From Beverwykella pulmonaria (lineage: Eukaryota > Ascomycota > Dothideomycetes > Pleosporales > Melanommataceae): 64,000 nt of DNA. The DNA lies in contig BCHH01000002.1 in assembly GCA_001599595.1 (NCBI GenBank), positions 4,936,055-5,000,054 on the forward strand. Reading direction: 5' to 3'. This document shows positions 56,813-64,000 of this stretch, piece after piece. Below the pieces are notes generated by a model. It did no database searches. It worked only from the letters and a program-made list of their open reading frames with translations, and was not told where the DNA came from. The position numbers and the translations under genes were made by a program. Each line of letters starts with the position of its first letter. Position 1 is the stretch's first letter.

Positions 56813-59800
56813 TTAGTCCTTGCTTTTTGTCGATTTCTTCGCGGTCCCAATATGTGTGTTGTGCACCTTTGTCGCAAACTTGAGACTTGTAATCGTTTCC
56901 TGGAGATGCGCCTGTAGCGGAGAAACCATAACAAACATGAGGGTTTTCGAGTTGCCGCCAAGCGAGTGTTGGAGGAGGTATGTTAACTGTTCATTCCTGT
57001 TAGTATTTGTTCACATCATGTTTGCATCATTTTAACGAGTGCTTACCTTGGAATTCCGATATGGGATATGCGTGCCCTCCTTCGAGTTCCCGAGTGCATT
57101 AATGACATCCCCGAGACAACTCAGACTCTTGTTGATATTTTGTGTTTCTGTCAAGCGGGCACCCTCGGCTTTGGAGTGACTTAGGCGTTCGCTGCCTGCG
57201 AGGTCAACGAGGTTGAGCGTGCCTTCGCTGCGTTCCCCCGTGATTCTATTCTCTCCGACCATTTTCAGAATGAAGACGGAATGCGAGCGGGACGAACGCT
57301 GGTTGGCCTTGGTGGCTGCCACAGTCCGGTTCTTGTCTGCAGTCTTGAGAATATCCGCGACGCGATCAGGCCCATCCAGAACCACGCTCACAGCGTTTTC
57401 GAGAGTCGTTGTCTTCTTGGCTAGATCATGTCGCACTTCAACCTTCTTCTTGTCGAGGTCCTCGGAACGTCCGAGAAGATCGTTGTACTGCTCGTTGTAC
57501 ACTTCGACAAAAGACCCTTCTATCTTGTACCGCCATCCTTTCTCTTCGAGACGTGTAGCTTCGGCGTAGATTTGCGCTGTAGCCCGGGGAATCATGCCGT
57601 CAGAGGATGACATAGTGTATGTCTTTCCAGATCCGGTTTGCCCGTAGCAGAAAATACAGACATTGTAACCGTCCAAAGCGCTTTGAACAAGCTGGCTGAT
57701 CTCCTCAAAGATCTCGTTATTCTGAGATGCCGGGGTAAACACCCGATCGAATCCGTAGCTGTATTTGGCAGTGGTAACGTTTCCAATTGCACTCTGCTTC
57801 TCGGGGCCTTGTACTGCGACTTCCTTGCTGTTGGTATCCGCATCGGGGAATTCGATCTTGGCGGGTTCTGTTTCTGATTCGTGGGGAGGACGGACGCGGC
57901 ACATCACCCTGATGTTCCCCTTGAGCTCCTGGACTTCATTGTGGAGCTTACGTCGTAAGGCTTCTTCTTGACGGAGCTTATGTTGAACAGCCTCTGCGGC
58001 ATCAATGGCATCCTGCATGCGGCGATGGAGTTCGTTGAAGGATTGTGCCTGTGCCTGGCTATCGGATTCGAGGAAGTCAATCTTAGCCTTCATGGCTTTG
58101 TTGGCAGCTTCCAAGGTTAGGTTGTGTGTTGTCGCTTCGGTGAATTGAGCCTGAAGCCCTGCCCTGAGATTCCTCTCACGGTCAAGATCTGCCTTTACGT
58201 TGGTCAACTCGCCTTGAACGAGCTGTGCTTCGCGAGCCTTGGTATCCACCTCGAGTCCGGCATTCTTTAGTTTCGTGATGTACTCGGCCTGCAGCTCTTG
58301 TGCCTCGCGTGTCCTCCTACTGCGTTCTTCCTCAACTCCAGCCTTCAGTCTCTTCTCTATCGCGCCCAATTCTTCACTGTGCATCTTCAGAAGCTTATCG
58401 ATCTGCGCCTCGAAGTCCTTGCGAACCTTCTCTGCCGCTGCTTCGTTCTCTTTCCGTGTCTGATCTGTCTCCTTTCGATACCTATCCTGCAGATCATCCA
58501 CCTCGTTGCGGTGTTTTCGGCGCATATCATCCACCTCGAAAGAATGTGTTCGTCGCGTACTCTCCAGTTCCATGTTCGCGGTTGCCATGTAGCTCTTCGT
58601 GTCTTTCAGATCCGATCTCAGTTCGTCGTTGAGACTCATGAGTTGCGAACGAATGCACTCTAGTTCATTCACTGTGAGTTTAAGCGGTTAGCGAATTCGC
58701 CATACATTCAGCAGAAACCAGTGGGGTGCGTGAGCACCATACCTCTTGCATTCAACACCTTGATTGTCTCTTTTAAGTCGCTCGCCTGTGTGGTCTCTCC
58801 CTCCATCTTCTGCTTAAAAGCAGTGAACTCGCGCTCCATTGCTTCCATGCGGCTTTCCGTATCGAAGACTGGAGCAAGATCGTTAGTAAACCTTGACAAA
58901 AAGCGAGGCTTTGATGGAGTGGATTGTCTGAGGAAATGAATAAGAGTCTTTGCACTACAAGAAAGAGCCATCTGCCGAATGAGAGTGGCCCGTAGGATTG
59001 AAGAGGAAGTTTTAGACCTTGAGGAAATGACCATATTTTTGCCAGAAGTAATTCCACATCCCATACGACGACTACGAGCCCCAGGAGCAGGAGAGCCCAA
59101 CGGAAGTGCTCCAAAGCGCCCCAAGACATCGCTATCAGTATTGGCAGGACGTTCAATGACAGGACTGGTCTGACAAGTGGAATGAGAAAGAGAAGACGAA
59201 CTCCGAATCGGAGTTCCTGAAAGGTTCCTCTTTCGAGGTATATCTAAAGAGAGAATTGGGTATGCACCTTTGAGTTCAGGTCTTTCCTCGTCTTCATTCT
59301 GAGCTGCTGATGTACCAGGACGGGATGTTTGATGGTGTGACTTGCTGCGGTGGTGGCCGTATGCGGATTTCGAGCGGTGGTAGCTGTTCGAGTTAGGAAC
59401 TCTGCTACCATGGCTAACACTGGTGCTGAATGAGGACGCAGAAGTATGTTTCGACGTGTTCGCCGAGGGGACGCGCGAGGTTGATGCCGAAAACCCGCGC
59501 AACCCGTTCGCAAGTGTGTTCTTGAAGGCATTGTTGACGGGGCGATTGCTGGTTGGAGCGGCTTGCTTGCTCAGCGGTTCGGCGGCGCGTTCTTGCAAGG
59601 TCTTTCGTTTTGCAGGTGGTTCGGGCACTTGTTCTATTAGTTACCTCGCGTGTACATAGCGTCTCGCGATCTTACAGCCTGAGGGCTTGTGCTTGATGCT
59701 GCCAGTTGTCGGCGGTGCCATTGCGCCGCGGGAATTGGTTGCGGCATCGGTCAATTCGTTGAGGCCGGCGTTTCGGGAGGGTGAGGAGGGCAACTGGTAT

Positions 59801-59924
59801 TTCGCGGGAGGGCGCAATCCAGACGACCTCAAGGGGCCCTGCGATGACATTTGAGTTAGACTTGTTGCGTCTCCTCCTCCTCTCTCATCGGAATGCTTAC
59901 CTGGTTTTCTGTGGCGGTATCCAT
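56813..59924 (-). CDS. klpA: kinesin-14 (C-terminal motor, KlpA/Kar3-like)
   Basis: Five exons (59924-59901, 59838-59676, 59627-58743, 58671-57047, 56986-56813) give 956 residues. Introns are 62, 48, 71 and 60 nt. Residues 1-350 are Ser/Arg-rich and disordered, about 355-600 form a long coiled coil, and the motor follows the neck (LHNEVQELKGNIRVMCRVRP, about 600-615), the layout of minus-end-directed kinesin-14. Motor motifs: P-loop GQTGSGKT (about 700), switch I NQRSSRSH, switch II DLAGSE, and the end LKFATKVHNTHIGTAKK. It works in spindle assembly and nuclear movement. The first exon (MDTATENQ) rests on a good GTAAGC donor and CTAAC branch site. The alternative is a start at the ATG at 59850 (MSSQGPLRSS), which would drop that exon. 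Confidence 0.9.
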
Positions 59925-60659
59925 TGTGAGAGGTAGCAAAGTAAGCGTCCAAAGAGCGACTCAAATCACCAAAACATGACAAGCGGTCGGGAAGGACTAA
60001 GGGCGATGTTGAGAGCTGTTGTTGTGGGAGTTGGCTTGTTTTGGTTGATAAACATTGAATCCCTGTCGTTGCGCCACCGACTAATGACGTGGCCCGTGCG
60101 TCGCTCCGAACTCCACCGACAGGGCCTGAGAGCTTCAGGCGTTGCTAGAATGCTGCGTGTTCCCACCTCCGAGAATAGGTTGGTAGACTAGATGAATTTA
60201 GGAGATTGTAGAGGGACTGCGTGCGGATACAGTAGAGCCTAGTGAGGCAAGTTTAACCCTCTTACCCTTTGCCTGCATGCTTGCTACCCTTGTTATTCTC
60301 CTCAAGACGTGGGAACAGGTAGGAATATGTGGATAGACTAGTTTTTATTTCGTTAGAGAATAAAGCGTCTGTCTTACAAAAGGATTAATTAAGAGGTATG
60401 AGAGTGTATATGGTATGATATGTACTACGAAAATCCTTGGGTATTGCTCGAATATAGCATTCATGAACTACTCCCTTCGACTCTAAAATATCCTAAGTAT
60501 ACAAACAGTAGTTCCACGTAGAGTCCGTCATAAAGCTCCTCGGGTGGTAGATATCATATGATCCATCACTTCACACATCCCTAGTTTCGATCTTTCCACT
60601 GCTGCCCATTGCGCAGGCGAAGGTAAACAGGCAGTGGAATATTGTACATCCCACCCACG
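59925..60659. other. intergenic, klpA upstream region
   Basis: No gene seen; AT-rich in 60260-60500. A CGTAGG/GTAC-type start region is not identifiable. Confidence 0.45.
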
Positions 60660-61858
60660 CTACCTCTTCCTCTTCGACCAAACCTTCACAAACTCCACCT
60701 TCTCGGGCACCCCTAATGCCACCCTCTTTACCCTCCCCAACCGCGCTAAATCCTCCCCCACCCTATCCAACACCTTTTGCTCATCCCTGCTTACCCCTTC
60801 CTCCCCTCCGTTCCTTCTCCCGTTCCTTAACAGAGGTGGCTCAAAAATATCCTCGTCAAATCCCGAATCCGCGCCCGACGCATCTGCCTCGACCTTCTCC
60901 TTCCTCGGGAAATCCAACGCGAGGTTATTATACATGCTCCGCGCAATACGCACGCGCATGCAATGCGTGGGTTTGGAGAGCAGCCGCCAGAACCACGCGA
61001 GTGCGTTCCCAGGGACCGGCGTCGTGATGTCGCCGGGCGTGTATCGCAGATTCACGGGGTATATCTTGGTCTGCGGGTCTGCGGTCAATAGACTCGGACT
61101 GATCGGCAGTATCCCCCGACCATTCGTCGTCGTGCATTCCGGGAACACACATATGATAGATTGGGGGTTCTTATCTTGCAGCTCCTTGAGAGTGACGAGG
61201 CTGTCTGGGTTATCGGGGGAGAGGCGCGGGTGCGAGAATGCGAGGAGGATGGCCCGGAAGAGGGTTATGCGTTCTACTTTTCGGGTCGTGGGGTAGGAGC
61301 GCGTGAAGATGGGGTGGAAGATCCCGGCGAGATAGAGGGGGTCGAGGGGGGAGATGAAGGAGGAGGCGATGATTGTGCCTGGGTGTGGGAGGTGGTCTTG
61401 CGCTTCTGCGAGTTTCCTGGGTGTCCTATGTCAGCGAAAACGCACCAAAGGGTTGCGATGGCCCCCAAGAGATGTATACACCGCTGGGGAAGGAAGACAT
61501 ACCCTCTCTTCACCCCGTCAACCTGCAAATCAACCCACCAAACCCCCGGCACCACAAGCAAAGTCCACAACACACACTTCCTCACCACCTCTCCGACAGG
61601 TAGCCATTCCAGCACTCCAAAGTATAAAATCGACAGGAATAGTACGGCCGGCGCGCGGACAAGTATGAGGAGGATGTGAACGGGCGTCCAGAGGGCGCTG
61701 GTCGGGGGCGCGGGGATCGGGAGGAAGGGTGCGATGGCCGTGCCTGAGATATTACATGGTCAGAATATGGTACGTAGGGTGTGACGGAAAAGAGGTAGAT
61801 GGAGCGGTGAGGGAGGTTGGTAGATACCTTTGTCCCGGAACTGCGAGTATTTCTCCAT
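60660..61858 (-). CDS. loa1: LOA1/VPS66-like lysophosphatidic acid acyltransferase
   Basis: Exons 61858-61828, 61743-61503 and 61416-60660 (introns 84 and 86 nt) give 342 residues. The N-terminus MEKYSQFRDKGTAIAPFLP is close to yeast Loa1 (MEKYTNWRDNGTGIAPFLP). A hydrophobic helix (LLILVRAPAVLFLSILYFGV) follows, then the PlsC fold: IIASSFISPLDPLYLAGIF, RITLFRAILL, and IICVFPECTTTNGRGILPI, which matches the EGT(R/T)SNGR substrate loop. At the usual HX4D motif the sequence shows SFISPLD, with no His. Loa1 in yeast acylates lysophosphatidic acid with oleoyl-CoA at the ER and lipid droplets. The C-terminal 60 residues are acidic, then basic. Confidence 0.85.
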
Positions 61859-63156
61859 CGCACGTGTTGTAGAGCCTCAGATCACCGGTCCATTAGGTGA
61901 CGTGTGAGTTTCGTGTTTTGCTTGCTTTCTCGCCCACTTGCCACCGTGGAGAGAAACCTGAACGTGACAGTGTGCGGGCCACAGCTATTTATTCGGAAGT
62001 TATTAGAGTGGCCAAGTTTCGGTCTGGGACGGTCCGACATGTGAAATAGATTCGCCAAGATTCGGCCAATCCCAAGCAAGCCCGACGGCTGAGCAGTGAC
62101 ATTTTTGACATGTACCATGTTGTTAACACAGTAGGGCCAGAGAGGAAGGTGAAGAGATAGCCAATCACACATTTAGAAGTGCATCACAAATATGCACAAG
62201 CACAGTCAGGATTTCAAATATATATATTTCTACCATATTCATATTCACGACACCCACCCTACTACCATACACTCAATATGCCCTATGCAATTCTACATCG
62301 GGCTTATCGCTCCCACTACTGCTAAAGAAATACCCGCCCGTCCAGAACAAAAGAGACAACCAGGAACAACAGGGTAGAGAAGCCAAGGTCAGGCAGATAG
62401 ACGGTCGCTCGCATATCATCAGCAATGCACACACGCTCCAGTCGTGGAGAGGAAAAACAAAATTACTCCCAAAAACAGGATATTGCTATGGGACAGACCA
62501 GATGAAAAATACAGCGAAGATGGATGAATTGCCCCCGCCAGCAATGCAAGCTACAGTAGAACCAAAAGATGGAAAGAAACGGGGCCAAGGCAGGGTGTGT
62601 GTACATAGGAAATGGGTGGATGATGGTATAGAACCGCCCAGTACGGGTATGGGGTAAAAAGATGCCAGTATTACAATCTCCCAACAGACGCTTCTGTTCG
62701 TCCGTTCTTTCGTTCGTCCCAGCCCTGCATCATCCATTCCGGCTCCTTTTGCAGCCATCATCTTTTGAGAATAGAAAAACAGTGTGCGCCCTCCCCAAAG
62801 TGGAAGGCGTGAAGTTACGTACTTTTGTATGGACATCTGCGCGCGACCCGAGCCCTCGAAGCCGGGAAGGAAGGGGGTATGAGTATGAGGAGAAGTGGAG
62901 GAAGTGAGACGAAGTCCCGTGAGGATGCCACGCCACGGTCTAGACAAAGACAAGCAAAGGTGCTATTTTCAACTAAACCGCATAGAAAGCCCCTGGCGAA
63001 CCCGCTCATTATGCAGATTACAAATTGATTACAAAAGTACAATCTAAAAAGCTAGAGGATGCTTTCTCCTGAAACGAATAGGTGGTTCTCCGGTCGAGGT
63101 TGGGCTCGGGCCTGGAAAAGGTTGTGTCGGTTTCAAGGTTGACGTGTTGCCCACTC
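61859..63156. other. intergenic, no supported gene
   Basis: Between the LOA1 start and the phosphatase stop. A minus-strand frame of 155 codons at 62486-62953 has no similarity and probably lies in the 3' region of the phosphatase gene. Confidence 0.45.
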
Positions 63157-64000
63157 CTACAGCGCAACGTCGAGCACCAAGCTTACATCGCTGACCTGGG
63201 AGCCGGCGAGGTCCTCGAGGACGGGTATCAGATCGAGTAGTTCGTTATCGTGGGCATCAGAGAACCAGCTGCTGATTGGTACTGCGTGTTGCGGATGGAA
63301 GATGTAAGACGTAGGGGAGTTGTCGATGATGATCGTCTCTCGAAGGTCCCGGCCAATTTGTGAAAGATCCTGCACACTGGTTAGATTTGGGGTGGCGACC
63401 GTTGGCGAAGCTTGGACATACCTTCACGTAATTACCTTGGTGATTGTAACAACTCTCCCGGAAGAGTCGATGATGCACAACACCATGGATGTCTAGCTGG
63501 TCTAGAAGAGGATCGCCGTACTAGAGAAGTCAGCAAATTGCAAGGCAGATAGATCACAAGGCAGGACGGACCTTCGACACAGATGCTGTGAACACAACGA
63601 CTTCGTACAGCTCGCCAACTCGCTTCATGAAAGCGTCCACACCAGGGCGCTTGATCACGTACACGTTGTGGTACTGGCCTTCAATCTCCACGGGGATGGT
63701 GAAATCAGCTTGATGGAGTATCTGGGCATAGGTCAGCATTGTCAAGACCAGGACCAGCCTTGGGACTTACCTTGAAGCTGCTGTGAACCAATGTCTCATC
63801 TAAATCGAGAACAAGGCACTTCTTCCCCTGGAATCGGGGTTGGATCGGACCGAGGAGGAACTTTTGAGTAGATTCAGCCAGGTTGGGGTCGGAAAGCTGC
63901 TTCTGGGTATCGAGCTGGCGTTGCTCAAGTGGAGGAGGCGGGGGCAGGTCGATCTTGTGCGGGACCTCGCTCTGAGCCTCCTCGGACGGTTTCTCTCCCT
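63157..64000 (-). CDS. PSR1/FCP1-type phosphatase, 3' part (runs off window)
   Basis: The last four exons (64000-63771 partial, 63721-63572, 63520-63422, 63369-63157; introns 49, 51 and 52 nt) encode the C-terminal NLI/FCP1 phosphatase domain. [16 protein letters not shown] carries the DXDX(T/V) nucleophile motif, followed by [49 protein letters not shown] and [22 protein letters not shown]. The visible upstream part is Pro/Gln-rich, as in yeast Psr1/Psr2 and Nem1-like enzymes. PSR-type phosphatases sit at the plasma membrane and act in sodium and general stress response. The N-terminus with any lipidation site is outside the window. Confidence 0.9.

Noticed and set aside
58900..59100. Possible extra intron in exon 3 of the kinesin gene
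   Set aside because: A GTATGG..CTAAC..CCAG pattern can be drawn, but it would remove the conserved-looking STPSKPRFLSRF block; the uninterrupted frame is simpler.
62486..62953. 155-codon minus-strand frame
   Set aside because: No similarity; lies between two genes, probably in the 3' region of the phosphatase gene.

Overview
The window is nuclear DNA of a filamentous ascomycete (Pezizomycotina). The gene set points to Dothideomycetes, but that placement is an inference. Evidence: short 45-90 nt introns with GT..CTAAC/CTGAC..AG signals; a HET-domain gene; NACHT-WD40 (NLR) relics; a velvet regulator; a GH11 xylanase; squalene epoxidase; and gene-dense stretches broken by AT-rich, mutation-riddled repeat islands that look RIP-affected (C-to-T changes such as CAG to TAG and CGA to TGA).

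Layout. 1-17.2 kb is a repeat and accessory island. It holds a decayed NLR gene and a second WD40 fragment, two LINE (Tad1-like) fragments, a minisatellite, a 1.24 kb near-palindromic inverted repeat, a small secreted cysteine-rich protein (effector candidate), a SANT/Myb-like transposon-type gene that interrupts a broken polyketide synthase ketosynthase fragment, an intact HET gene and a diverged ubiquitin-like gene. 17.2-36.9 kb is a conserved gene block: F-box protein, GH11 xylanase, NFKBIL1-like, NSRP1-like, GFA-family protein, PRCC-like, the TORC2 subunit SIN1, squalene epoxidase, a single-pass membrane protein of unknown role and a NUDIX hydrolase. 36.9-42.5 kb is a second AT-rich island with coding relics. 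42.6-43.4 kb holds a DUF1349 gene. 43.4-48.4 kb and 49.4-52.06 kb have no gene I can support; a Bin3/MePCE methyltransferase lies between them. 52-64 kb holds a velvet protein (VelC-like), CTP synthase, a kinesin-14, a LOA1-like acyltransferase and the end of a PSR1/FCP1-type phosphatase cut by the window edge.

Most conserved genes are unrelated housekeeping functions. Three neighbours between 20.5 and 26.1 kb (NFKBIL1-like, NSRP1-like, PRCC-like) belong to families linked to pre-mRNA splicing. Two of them share a 224 bp divergent promoter, and the third shares a 223 bp one with SIN1.

The most notable observation is in the CTP synthase gene at 54.1-56.2 kb. The conserved protein can be read only if one 52 nt intron with AT..AC ends (ATAAGT donor, CTGAC branch site, AC acceptor) is removed. 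The same gene has a 10 nt micro-exon. The Bin3 gene has a GC..AG intron. All exon structures were worked out by hand from reading frame and family similarity; none has been checked against transcripts.
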